Origin: an uncultured Lachnospiraceae bacterium
GTDB taxonomy: Bacteria; Bacillota; Clostridia; Lachnospirales; Lachnospiraceae
Assembly: GCA_934401915.1 (NCBI GenBank)
Contig: CAKRSV010000010.1
Coordinates: 1-64,000 of the forward strand
Reading direction: 5' to 3'
DNA: 64,000 nucleotides
Numbering within the stretch: the stretch's first letter is position 1; every line of letters starts with the position of its first letter. Positions 8,085 through 15,368 of this stretch are shown one piece after another. Below the pieces are notes generated by a model. That model did not search any database, was not told where the DNA came from, and saw only the letters and a list, made by a program, of their open reading frames with translations. The position numbers and the translations under genes are program-made.

Positions 8085-8801
8085 ATGGAGCATCAGGATG
8101 TAATAGAAAAGCTGACAGAGTTTGGATTGACCAGACAGGAGGCGTCTATCTATCTGTGCCTGTATCAGAATGGAGATCTGAACGGGTATGAAGCGGCCAA
8201 GCATACGGGAATCTCGCGTTCCAACGTCTACAGTGCCCTGGCCGGTCTGGTGGAGAAAGGAGCTGCTTATCTGATTGAGGGTGCGAGCAGCAAATATACG
8301 GCGGTTCCAGTGCAGGAATTTTGCACCAACAAGATCCGAAATCTGCAGGAGCTGGCGGAAAACCTTGAAAAGGAGATCCCCGAGGCGAGGATCACAACAG
8401 ACGGCTACATTACGATTGAGGGATACCGGCACATATATGATAAGGTTCTGCACATGATAGAGGGAGCGGAACACCGGATATATCTGTCGGCGCCTCACGA
8501 CTTCATTGAAAAGCTGGATGAAGTGCTATGTGAGGTAATAGATAGGAGAAAAAAACTGGTCCTGATCACGGACGCAGAGACAGACCTGACGAGGCGCGGT
8601 GCGATCGCATATCAGACAGACCGCAAGGAAAAGCAGCTCAGGCTGATCATTGATTCTGCGTATGTCCTGACAGGAGACATCACTGGAAGCAGCAGTGATA
8701 CCTGCCTTTTCAGCGGGCAGAAAAACTTCGTGAGTGTCTTTAAGGAGGCGCTTCACAACGAAATAAAACTGATAGAACTGACAGAAGAGAATGCTGAATA
8801 A
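8085..8801 (+). CDS. TrmB-family transcriptional regulator
   Basis: The 238-residue protein has an N-terminal winged helix (about 10-75: LTRQEASIYLCLYQNGDLNGYEAAKHTGISRSNVYSAL begins it, then a wing ending in YTAVP) followed by a short coiled coil (NLQELAENLEKEI) and a C-terminal effector region resembling the TrmB/phospholipase-D-like ligand domain (ISLSAPHDF-type strand at about 140). TrmB proteins usually sense sugars or small metabolites. The ATG at 8085 has AAGGAG eight bases upstream; an in-frame ATG at 8040 lies in the promoter. lysA follows after 25 bases, so it probably controls its own transcript and lysine synthesis or a linked nutrient response. Confidence 0.8.
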   Translation: MEHQDVIEKLTEFGLTRQEASIYLCLYQNGDLNGYEAAKHTGISRSNVYSALAGLVEKGAAYLIEGASSKYTAVPVQEFCTNKIRNLQELAENLEKEIPEARITTDGYITIEGYRHIYDKVLHMIEGAEHRIYLSAPHDFIEKLDEVLCEVIDRRKKLVLITDAETDLTRRGAIAYQTDRKEKQLRLIIDSAYVLTGDITGSSSDTCLFSGQKNFVSVFKEALHNEIKLIELTEENAE

Positions 8802-8826
8802 TCTGCCTGTCAGGCATGGAGGAGAA

Positions 8827-10131
8827 ATGAATAAGAAACCGTTTGTGACAAAACAGCAGATCGAAGAGATTACAAAGACATACCCGACGCCTTTCCATAT
8901 CTATGATGAAAAGGGAATACGGGAGAATGCGAAAGCAGTGAAAGACGCCTTTGCCTGGAACAAAGGCTTTAAAGAGTATTTTGCGGTAAAGGCCTGCCCG
9001 AATCCCTTTTTGATCCAGATCCTGCATGAGTATGGGTGCGGATGTGACTGTTCTTCGCTGACAGAGCTGATGCTCAGCAATGCGCTTGGGATCAATGGGC
9101 ATGACATCATGTTTTCTTCGAATGATACGCCCGCGGAGGAATATGCGTACTGTGCAAAGGTCGGAGGAATCATCAACCTGGATGACATCACGCATATTGA
9201 GTTTGTTGAAAAGATCCTGGGAAGCCTTCCGGAGACGATGAGCTGCCGTTATAATCCGGGTGGCGTGTTCCAGATGAGCAACGGGATCATGGACAACCCT
9301 GGGGATGCAAAATACGGTTTTACGACGGAACAGCTCTTTGAAGGATACCGTATTTTGAAAGAAAAAGGAGTAAAGCATTTCGGACTGCACGCTTTTCTGG
9401 CAAGCAATACGGTCACGAATGAATATTACCCGCAGCTTGCAAAGCAGCTTTTTGAAGTGGCGGTCGAACTGAAAGAAAAAGTTGGTGTTGCGTTGGAGTT
9501 CATCAATCTGTCTGGCGGTGTGGGGATCGCGTATACCCCGGAGCAGACAGCTAACGATATCAAGGTGATCGGAGAGGGCGTGTGCAAGGTATTTGAAGAG
9601 GTTCTGGTTCCGGCAGGCTTGGGAGATGTGGCAATCTATACAGAGATGGGCCGCTTTATGATGGGACCGTACGGAGAGCTTGTGACCAAGGCAATCCATG
9701 AGAAGCACACGCACAAGGAGTACATCGGAGTCGATGCCTGTGCGGTAAATCTGATGAGACCGGCAATGTATGGCGCGTATCATCATATCACGGTGCTTGG
9801 CAAGGAAGACGCGCCGCTTGACCATGTGTACGATGTGACAGGCTCGCTGTGTGAGAATAATGATAAATTTGCGATCGACAGAAAACTGCCGAAGATCGAT
9901 ATGGGCGATTATCTGGTGATCCATGATACCGGCGCACACGGATTTGCCATGGGGTACAACTACAATGGAAAGCTCAAATCTGCGGAGCTACTTTTGAAGG
10001 AGGATGGAAGTGTACAGTTGATCCGACGCGCTGAGACGCCGAAGGATTACTTCGCAACCTTCGACTGTTTTGACCTGTATTCCAAGCTGGAAGGTCCAAG
10101 CTGGAAGGTTAAGAAAAATACTTGCCAATAA
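8827..10131 (+). CDS. lysA: Diaminopimelate decarboxylase with an altered C-terminus
   Basis: LysA is the PLP enzyme that decarboxylates meso-diaminopimelate to lysine in the cytoplasm. The 434-residue product contains the PLP-lysine strand (EYFAVKACPNP), the LSGGVGIAY phosphate-binding glycine loop, the EMGRFM strand and the catalytic-cysteine region VTGSLCENNDKFA. The start at 8827 follows GGAGGA. Oddity: CCAAGCTGGAAGGT occurs twice in tandem at 10082-10109. With one copy the frame would read YSKLEG and stop at TAA; the 14-bp duplication shifts the frame and adds eleven residues (PSWKVKKNTCQ). The active site is untouched, so the enzyme is probably still functional. Confidence 0.93.
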   Translation: MNKKPFVTKQQIEEITKTYPTPFHIYDEKGIRENAKAVKDAFAWNKGFKEYFAVKACPNPFLIQILHEYGCGCDCSSLTELMLSNALGINGHDIMFSSNDTPAEEYAYCAKVGGIINLDDITHIEFVEKILGSLPETMSCRYNPGGVFQMSNGIMDNPGDAKYGFTTEQLFEGYRILKEKGVKHFGLHAFLASNTVTNEYYPQLAKQLFEVAVELKEKVGVALEFINLSGGVGIAYTPEQTANDIKVIGEGVCKVFEEVLVPAGLGDVAIYTEMGRFMMGPYGELVTKAIHEKHTHKEYIGVDACAVNLMRPAMYGAYHHITVLGKEDAPLDHVYDVTGSLCENNDKFAIDRKLPKIDMGDYLVIHDTGAHGFAMGYNYNGKLKSAELLLKEDGSVQLIRRAETPKDYFATFDCFDLYSKLEGPSWKVKKNTCQ

Positions 10132-10169
10132 CCGGGGGATATGGTAAGATATAACTCGGTTGTTGAAAT

Positions 10170-10252
10170 GCCGGTGTGTCGGAATGGCAGACGAGGCAGA
10201 CTCAAAATCTGTTGTGGGCAACCACGTGCGGGTTCAAGTCCCGCCACCGGCA
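10170..10252 (+). tRNA. tRNA-Leu (anticodon CAA)
   Basis: Acceptor stem GCCGGTG/CACCGGC with A discriminator, long variable arm of a class II tRNA, T-arm GCGGGTTCAAGTCCCGC and anticodon loop CTCAAAA giving anticodon CAA (reads UUG). The CCA end is not encoded. A truncated integrase lies directly downstream, which suggests this 3' end served as an integration target. Confidence 0.95.
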
Positions 10253-10253
10253 T

Positions 10254-10285
10254 TAAAAAGCTCAGTGTTTACTGGGCTTTTTATT
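10254..10285 (+). terminator. Terminator after tRNA-Leu
   Basis: AAAAAGCTCAGT pairs with ACTGGGCTTTTT around GTTT, with further T after it. Its end overlaps the last codons of the opposite-strand integrase remnant. Confidence 0.8.
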
Positions 10286-10550
10286 TTTTGTGTTGCATTT
10301 CGTGTTGCATATTATCAAAATGCTGCAATGCTATTGTGTTATATTTCTGCGTATATTCGCCTATAGTTCCCCGGTAGATAGCTTTTAATGTATGATCGGA
10401 TGACCAGCCGCCACGCTGCATAATGTATTGATCTGGGACGCCAATAGCGTGCATGATACTGGCGGCATAGTGCCGCAGATCGTGAAAACGGAAGTGTACG
10501 ATATTTAATCGCTTTATTGCACTTTCAAAGTGTATTGTCACCTTGTCAGG
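10281..10550 (-). pseudogene. C-terminal remnant of a phage-type tyrosine integrase
   Basis: Tyrosine integrases catalyse site-specific recombination of mobile elements. Only about 90 residues remain, beginning around MPDKVTIHFESAIKRL. They contain the catalytic FHDLRHYAAS box (Arg and His of the active site) and the GGWSSDHTLKAIY segment with the terminal Tyr area. The N-terminal arm and core domains and the first catalytic Arg are missing; upstream sequence in this frame is unrelated. The gene end points at the tRNA-Leu 3' end, the normal arrangement of integrase and attachment site, so this marks the left edge of a decayed integrated element. Confidence 0.8.
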
Positions 10551-10633
10551 CATTAAGTTTATAAGCCTGCCAGCAGATATCAAACAGTATGAAAAATACA
10601 TGAGGATATTTGGCACAAAGAAAAACATAATGA

Positions 10634-10662
10634 TTGGCGTTAGATACACAATAATGTATTAT
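10634..10662 (+). promoter_or_regulatory. Promoter of the small XRE regulator
   Basis: TTGGCG, 17-base spacer, TATTAT. ACAAT and ATTGT repeats around the -10 (10648-10670) may be its own operator. Confidence 0.55.
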
Positions 10663-10691
10663 TACATTGTAAAAAGAGAGGAGCGTATTAA

Positions 10692-10937
10692 ATGCCGGAG
10701 ACAGCAGAAAAGAGAAAGAACATTTATAGCGGTTCTATATCATATAGTAGATTATGGGATACATTGGAGAGAAGGGGAGTCAAAAAAACAGATTTAAAGG
10801 ATAAAGAGAAATTTAATCTATCCCCAACTCTAGTAAATCGGCTAGTAAAAAATCAAAATGTCAGTGTTGATACAATTATGTATTTATGTGACCGCCTAAA
10901 CTGCCAACCTTGTGATATTTTGGAGTATATAAAATAA
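10692..10937 (+). CDS. Small XRE/Cro-type DNA-binding protein
   Basis: The 81-residue protein is almost entirely a five-helix Cro/C1-type helix-turn-helix (SYSRLWDTLERRGVKKTDL, then SPTLVNRLVKNQNVSVDTI, ending in LCDRLNCQPCDILEYI). The ending CDRLNCQPCDILEY is the signature of the short YozG-like group common in mobile elements of Clostridia. GAGGAG precedes the ATG and a good promoter lies 30 bases upstream. It belongs to the eroded island beside tRNA-Leu and is probably the former element's regulator. Confidence 0.8.
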   Translation: MPETAEKRKNIYSGSISYSRLWDTLERRGVKKTDLKDKEKFNLSPTLVNRLVKNQNVSVDTIMYLCDRLNCQPCDILEYIK

Positions 10938-11004
10938 ATATACGAAAATGTACAATGATATTGCCGAAAGGCAATGGGCGAAAGACGGAAAGGGAGGTTG
11001 TAAA

Positions 11005-11256
11005 ATGCCAGAAATAAGTAGATTTTATGGGATTGTCATTAAAATGTTTTTCAAGCCGAAAGAACATGAACCGAGTCACATTCATGCATTATACGGCGAG
11101 CATATCGGGATTTTCGATTTGCGAACAATGAAAATGACAGAAGGCGATTTGCCAAGAAAAGCCCAGGAACTTGTTGAGGAATAGATGACACAGAATCAGA
11201 AAGCATTGTTAGAGATGTGGGATAGTCAGGACTTGAAAAAACTGCCGCCTTTATAG
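11005..11256 (+). pseudogene. DUF4160 protein interrupted by an amber codon
   Basis: DUF4160 proteins are small proteins usually encoded next to DUF2442 partners, as here, and are suspected toxin-antitoxin-like pairs. The frame begins MPEISRFYGIVIKMFF with GGGAGG upstream and continues through HEPSHIHALYGEHIGIFD to LPRKAQELVEE, where a TAG occurs at 11182-11184. The same frame continues for 23 codons (MTQNQKALLEMWDSQDLKKLPPL) that complete the usual C-terminus of the family, to a second TAG at 11254. Family members carry Trp at the interrupted position, so a single TGG to TAG change explains it. Either a 59-residue truncated protein is made or the gene is dead. Confidence 0.8.
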
Positions 11257-11289
11257 GCGGTATGTCCTGCATATTTTGGAGGTGGCGAC

Positions 11290-11556
11290 ATGATACCAAG
11301 AATAAAGAGCGTAAAGCCATTAAAAGGTTATTTATTACATGTTATTTTTGATGATGGTAAAGACTGTATCTATAATGTCAAAGACGATATAGACACCATA
11401 AAAAGTTATAAGGATTTAGAAACAATAACCGGACTATTTGAGCAGGTACAACTTGATGAGAGCCGTACTTGTGTATTTTGGAATGATTATATTGACTTGC
11501 CGAGTGATACAATTTATGAAAATGCTGCATCAAATGAAGATGCCAATGAGGTGTAA
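11290..11556 (+). CDS. DUF2442 domain protein
   Basis: The 88-residue product has the DUF2442 pattern: IPRIKSVKPLKGYLLHVIFDDG, then a central NVKDDIDTIKSYKDLET and the closing FWNDYIDLPSDTIYENA. Members are encoded with DUF4160 and are thought to form a small two-gene module; molecular function is not established. GGAGGTGG lies directly upstream of the ATG. This is the only intact gene of the three-gene module here, since both the DUF4160 and hicB neighbours are broken. Confidence 0.85.
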   Translation: MIPRIKSVKPLKGYLLHVIFDDGKDCIYNVKDDIDTIKSYKDLETITGLFEQVQLDESRTCVFWNDYIDLPSDTIYENAASNEDANEV

Positions 11557-11558
11557 AG

Positions 11559-11772
11559 TTGTACAAATACGAAATGATTTTTTATTGGTCAGAACAGGAT
11601 AAAAAGTTTATTGTTGAAGTACCGGAGCTTACTGGATGGATGTATGGCGGACGGAAACACAGTGGCAGAAGCGTTGGAGAATGTGGAAATTATTATATCA
11701 GAATGGTTTGAGACAGCGAAAGAAATCGGGCGAGAAATCCCACAGCCAAAGGGAAAATTGATGTATGCGTAA
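11559..11772 (+). pseudogene. hicB-like antitoxin gene broken by a 4-bp duplication
   Basis: HicB antitoxins neutralise HicA mRNA interferases and carry a degenerate RNase H-like fold. A TTG start after GAGGTG gives YKYEMIFYWSEQDKKFIVEVPELTG. After Gly the family reads CMADG, but here four extra bases (a repeat of TGGA at about 11634-11641) shift the frame. In the shifted frame the sequence continues GCMADGNTVAEALENVE and ends in PQPKGKLMYA at TAA 11770-11772. Removing four bases restores a 69-residue protein. No hicA is visible, which suggests an orphan gene that decayed. Confidence 0.8.
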
Positions 11773-11781
11773 TAAGATTTA

Positions 11782-11852
11782 GGCGGCTGGAAATAGCCGT
11801 CTTAGACTGTAGACAAAGCGGCTCTGGGATGCAAATCCCAGAGCCATTTTTC
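11782..11852 (+). terminator. Two hairpins, the second a strong terminator
   Basis: GGCGGCT/AGCCGTC at 11782-11801, then GGCTCTGGGAT/ATCCCAGAGCC with a GCAA loop at 11820-11845 followed by ATTTTTC. The second is a typical intrinsic terminator and closes the eroded island. Confidence 0.8.
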
Positions 11853-12120
11853 TTAATGAGAAATTGCACATTGGGCAGACTTAACGGTATGGCGGAGCAA
11901 ATTTTTTTTGGCACGCCGGAGCAACCTTTTTTGTACCTGGATATTGAGATAGCAATGGGAGAAAATCTTTGGTCAGCATCTTGTATGTTTCATAGCAGAG
12001 TGATAAAATAAATGCAATCAGAAGGTTTGAATAGACTAACCACACAAGCCAATATGATAAACGATAATTCTGGTGATTCCTTTGAAAAAGGGAGCCAGAT
12101 GAGAAACGGAGGATAAAGAC
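11853..12120. other. Gene-poor interval before the metal ATPase genes
   Basis: No supported gene. Two imperfect copies of GGAGCAA-NN-TTTTTTG lie at 11894-11910 and 11918-11933. A TTGAAT/TATGAT pair at 12027-12058 has a 20-base spacer and is only a weak promoter candidate for the DUF6110 gene. This is probably the right edge of the integrated element, but no copy of the tRNA-Leu 3' end was found. Confidence 0.4.
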
Positions 12121-12399
12121 ATGAAAAACGTATTTAAGAATGTGAATTGGAAAAAGGTGGGAACCTTTGCAGGGGGTGTCTTGTTCGGTACAGCAGGAAT
12201 CAGTATTCTGTCCAGCAAGGACGCCAAGAAAGTCTACACGCACTGTACGGCAGCCGTTCTGAGAGCGAAAGACTGTGTGGTAAAGAAGGCGGGCATCCTT
12301 CAGGAGAACTGCGGAGATATCTATGCGGATGCGAAGGATATCAACGAGGACCGCGCGCGCGCCGCTGAGGAATGTGTGTGCGAGGATGACGCAGAATAA
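12121..12399 (+). CDS. DUF6110 small membrane-associated protein, P-ATPase partner
   Basis: The 92-residue protein starts with a short basic segment, one Gly-rich hydrophobic helix (VGTFAGGVLFGTAGISIL, about 13-31), an amphipathic helix (KKVYTHCTAAVLRAKDCVVKK) and an acidic tail ending in EECVCEDDAE with a Cys pair. Four further Cys/His residues are available for metal. DUF6110 genes sit beside heavy-metal P-type ATPases in Clostridia, and the next gene 30 bases on is one. The layout (one helix, charged helix, metal-binding tail, ATPase neighbour) resembles the mycobacterial DUF1490/PacL proteins that assist P-ATPases; that parallel is my inference. GGAGGATAAAG precedes the ATG. Confidence 0.75.
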   Translation: MKNVFKNVNWKKVGTFAGGVLFGTAGISILSSKDAKKVYTHCTAAVLRAKDCVVKKAGILQENCGDIYADAKDINEDRARAAEECVCEDDAE

Positions 12400-12428
12400 G
12401 AAGTGTCACCGGAAACGAGGCGAGAAAA

Positions 12429-14510
12429 GTGAAATTTATCATACAGAGTGAATCCAGAGGACGAATGAGGATCACGGCTTCGCAGAAACGGATGACCTTC
12501 GAGCAGGCGGACACGCTCCAGTATTATCTGATGAAGCTGGAGGGCGTCTCCGACGCCAAAGTCAATGAAAATACCTGCGGTGCGGTCATCTGCTATCATA
12601 GCGAGCGGGCGGCGCTTCTTACCGCGCTGAAGAAATTCCGCTATGAGATGGTAGAGCTGCCGGATGGTTACCTTGCGTCGTCTGGAAGAGAATTAAATGC
12701 GCAGTACCGGGATCGGCTGATTGGGAGCGTAGCGCTCCACTATGCGAGAAGATGGCTGCTCCCGGCGCCGGTCAGAGCGTGCTATGTGATCTGGCAGTCC
12801 GCCCATTTTCTGAAAAAGGGCATTAAGTGTCTGTGGCAGCGCAAGATCGAAGTGCCGGTGTTAGACGCGGCGGCGATCACGGTGTCTATGCTGCGGGGTG
12901 ATTTCGATACGGCGGGTTCTGTGATGTTCCTGCTGGGGATCGGCGATATCCTGGAGGACTGGACGCACAAGAAGTCTGTAGGCGATCTGGCAAGGAGCAT
13001 GTCCCTGAATATTGACAGAGTATGGCAAAAGACCGAAGCGGGCGAGGTGCTTGTCGAGACGAGCAGGATCACCGCAGGAGATCAGATCGTCGTACATATG
13101 GGAAATGTGATCCCGTTTGACGGCGTTGTGGCAGACGGAGAGGGCATGGTCAATCAGGCGTCCCTTACCGGGGAAGCGATACCAGTGCGCCGGGATGCGG
13201 GAACCTACGTGTATGCCGGAACTGTGCTGGAGGAAGGCGAGATCACGGTCTGCGTGAAGCAGGTTGGAAACTGCAGCCGCTATGAGAAGATCGTGACGAT
13301 GATCGAGGAGTCGGAAAAGCTCAAGTCGGGGCTGGAGAGCCGGGCAGAGCATCTGGCCGACCGTCTGGTGCCGTGGACGCTGGGAGGAACGATCCTCACC
13401 TATCTGCTGACCAGAAATATCACAAAGACGGTTTCCGTGCTGATGGTGGATTATTCCTGTGCGCTCAAGATGGCGATGCCGATCGCAGTTCTGTACGCAA
13501 TCCAGGAGGCAAACCATTACAGCATTACGGTGAAGGGCGGCAAATATCTGGAGGCAGTGGCAGACGCGGAGACGATCGTCTTTGACAAGACGGGAACGCT
13601 CACGAAAGCGACGCCCCGTGTAGTCGATGTCGTTTCCTTTAATGGGGAAGACCCGAAGGAACTTCTTAGGCTGGCAGCCTGCCTTGAGGAGCATTTTCCT
13701 CATTCGATGGCAAAGGCGGTGGTCGATGCGGCGCAGGAGAGAGGCCTGGAGCATGAAGAGATGCACTCGAATGTAGAGTATGTCGTAGCGCACGGTATTT
13801 CCTCCAGCGTGGAGGGTAAGAAGGTGATCATCGGAAGCCACCACTTTATCTTCGGGGACGAGAACTGTACGATCCCGGATGGAAAGCAGGAGGCGTTTGA
13901 TGAACTGCCGGTCGAGTATTCGCATTTGTATATGGCGATCGACGGACAGCTTGCGGCGGTCATCTGTATTGAGGATCCGCTCAGACAGGAGGCGGCGGAG
14001 GTCGTGAAGGCGCTCCGGCATGAAGGCTTCCGGAAGATCGTGATGATGACCGGAGACAGTGACCGGACGGCGAGAGCGATCGCGGCGAAGGTCGGTGTGG
14101 ACGAGTATTATTCCGAGGTACTGCCGGAAGATAAGGCGAAATTCGTCGAGCAGGAGAAGGCGAGCGGAAGAAAGGTTATCATGATCGGGGACGGTATCAA
14201 CGATTCTCCGGCGCTGTCGGCGGCAGACGCCGGGATAGCGATCAGCGACGGCGCTGCGATCGCAAGGGAGATCGCGGACATCACGATCGGCGCGGATGAC
14301 CTGTATCAGATCCTCGTCCTGCGCAGGCTCAGCAAGGCGCTGATGAAGAGGATACGCGGCAATTACCGTAAGATCGTAAGTTTTAACTCAGCACTGATCC
14401 TGCTTGGGGTGATGGGCGTGATCCAGCCGACGACATCGGCGCTTCTGCATAATACATCAACCATATTGATCAGTATGGGCGGCATGAGAAAATTACTTCC
14501 GGAGGAATGA
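12429..14510 (+). CDS. Heavy-metal translocating P-type ATPase (P1B-like)
   Basis: P1B ATPases export transition metals through the membrane using an aspartyl-phosphate. The 693-residue protein starts at GTG behind GAGGCGAG and shows: a degenerate N-terminal ferredoxin-like domain without CxxC (1-75), the actuator TGEA (248-251), phosphorylation D386 in DKTGTLT, and GDGINDSPAL of the P domain. Two signatures are unusual. The membrane metal motif, CPC in most P1B pumps, is YSCALKMAMP (342-351), and the nucleotide-domain SEHPL motif is replaced by EEHFPHS (421-426). The metal is therefore hard to predict; zinc, manganese or iron are possible. It forms an operon with the DUF6110 gene and ends in a terminator. 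Confidence 0.88.
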   Translation: MKFIIQSESRGRMRITASQKRMTFEQADTLQYYLMKLEGVSDAKVNENTCGAVICYHSERAALLTALKKFRYEMVELPDGYLASSGRELNAQYRDRLIGSVALHYARRWLLPAPVRACYVIWQSAHFLKKGIKCLWQRKIEVPVLDAAAITVSMLRGDFDTAGSVMFLLGIGDILEDWTHKKSVGDLARSMSLNIDRVWQKTEAGEVLVETSRITAGDQIVVHMGNVIPFDGVVADGEGMVNQASLTGEAIPVRRDAGTYVYAGTVLEEGEITVCVKQVGNCSRYEKIVTMIEESEKLKSGLESRAEHLADRLVPWTLGGTILTYLLTRNITKTVSVLMVDYSCALKMAMPIAVLYAIQEANHYSITVKGGKYLEAVADAETIVFDKTGTLTKATPRVVDVVSFNGEDPKELLRLAACLEEHFPHSMAKAVVDAAQERGLEHEEMHSNVEYVVAHGISSSVEGKKVIIGSHHFIFGDENCTIPDGKQEAFDELPVEYSHLYMAIDGQLAAVICIEDPLRQEAAEVVKALRHEGFRKIVMMTGDSDRTARAIAAKVGVDEYYSEVLPEDKAKFVEQEKASGRKVIMIGDGINDSPALSAADAGIAISDGAAIAREIADITIGADDLYQILVLRRLSKALMKRIRGNYRKIVSFNSALILLGVMGVIQPTTSALLHNTSTILISMGGMRKLLPEE

Positions 14511-14529
14511 TCCCCCCGGAAGTTTTTTT
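14495..14529 (+). terminator. Terminator overlapping the ATPase stop codon
   Basis: ACTTCCGG/CCGGAAGT hairpin followed by seven T. The 5' arm lies in the last ATPase codons. Confidence 0.85.
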
Positions 14530-14537
14530 CTCTGCTG

Positions 14538-14592
14538 TTGACAAAAATATCGCTATATGATACTTTTGTATTACCGACAGACTGTCGGTAAT
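14538..14592 (+). promoter_or_regulatory. Promoter and perfect TetR-type operator
   Basis: TTGACA, 17-base spacer, TACTTT, followed at 14570-14592 by a perfect palindrome with arms ATTACCGACAG and CTGTCGGTAAT around a single A. It covers the start of transcription of the tetR gene and indicates autorepression. Confidence 0.8.
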
Positions 14593-14614
14593 AAAAACAG
14601 AGAGAGGTTTTTCC

Positions 14615-15250
14615 GTGAGAGTAGTAAAGGAAGCGCAGGAGCGCAGAAACGAGATCCTGGATGCGGCGGAGCGGCTGTTTTGCACGAAGGGATTTGACAA
14701 TACGAGCACAAACGACATTCTGAACGAGGTCGGGATCGCCAGAGGAACGCTGTACTATCACTTCAAGTCGAAGGAGGACATTCTCGACGCGATGATCGAA
14801 AGGCTGACCGGACAGATCATGCGGAAGGCGGCGGTGATCGCGGAGGATAAGAGCCTGTCCGTGCTGGACCGTCTGGTGCACTCGATCATGGCGCTGCACG
14901 TGGACAACGATCTGGGGCATATGCTGATGGAGCAGGTGCACCGTCCGCAGAACGCTCTTTTGCACCAGAAGATGCAGAGCCGGATGCTCAAGGCGGTAAA
15001 TCCCATGATCACGGAGGTCATCAGGGACGGTATCGCACAGGGAATCTTCCGGACGGACTACCCGGAGGGGATGGTGGAGATGACCATGCTGTATTCCAAT
15101 GTGGCGTTTGACGATCTGGAGGAAAGCACGCCGCAGGAGAGAGTGAACCGGATTCTGGCGTTTACCTACAATGTAGAACGGATGCTGGGGATGGAGCGGG
15201 GGAGTCTGACGGCGGCGATGCAGATGATCTTCCGCTTAGAAGAAAAATAA
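14615..15250 (+). CDS. TetR-family repressor of the MFS/ABC export cluster
   Basis: The 211-residue protein has the TetR helix-turn-helix at residues 10-55 (ILDAAERLFCTKGFDNTST, then ILNEVGIARGTLYYHFKSKE) and an all-helical ligand-binding and dimerisation domain. It starts with GTG behind AGAGAGG. A perfect palindromic operator sits in its promoter and a related site (15292-15306) precedes the MFS gene downstream, so it probably represses itself and the MFS-FtsX-ATPase genes until a ligand binds. The ligand is unknown; exported drugs or peptides are typical. Confidence 0.88.
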   Translation: MRVVKEAQERRNEILDAAERLFCTKGFDNTSTNDILNEVGIARGTLYYHFKSKEDILDAMIERLTGQIMRKAAVIAEDKSLSVLDRLVHSIMALHVDNDLGHMLMEQVHRPQNALLHQKMQSRMLKAVNPMITEVIRDGIAQGIFRTDYPEGMVEMTMLYSNVAFDDLEESTPQERVNRILAFTYNVERMLGMERGSLTAAMQMIFRLEEK

Positions 15251-15291
15251 CGATTTGGTCAGCAGGCCAGATTGTTTTTTATTCTTTAATC

Positions 15292-15306
15292 GACCGGCAG
15301 ACGGTC
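15292..15306 (+). promoter_or_regulatory. Second TetR-type operator, before the MFS gene
   Basis: GACCG-GCAGA-CGGTC inverted repeat, flanked by TAAT and TAAT-like ends. It shares ACCGRCAGAC with the perfect operator at 14570-14592. A weak -10 (TCTAAT, 15305-15310) overlaps it. Confidence 0.55.
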
Positions 15307-15368
15307 TAATTCAAAACTGTAACCACGCACACCGGGAACAGGAGTGTACATAGAAGAGGTGTGCAGAA

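Noticed and set aside
10255..12120. Complete prophage or ICE
   Set aside because: Only an integrase fragment and small regulator or toxin-antitoxin-like genes are present; no structural, replication or conjugation genes and no second att copy were found.
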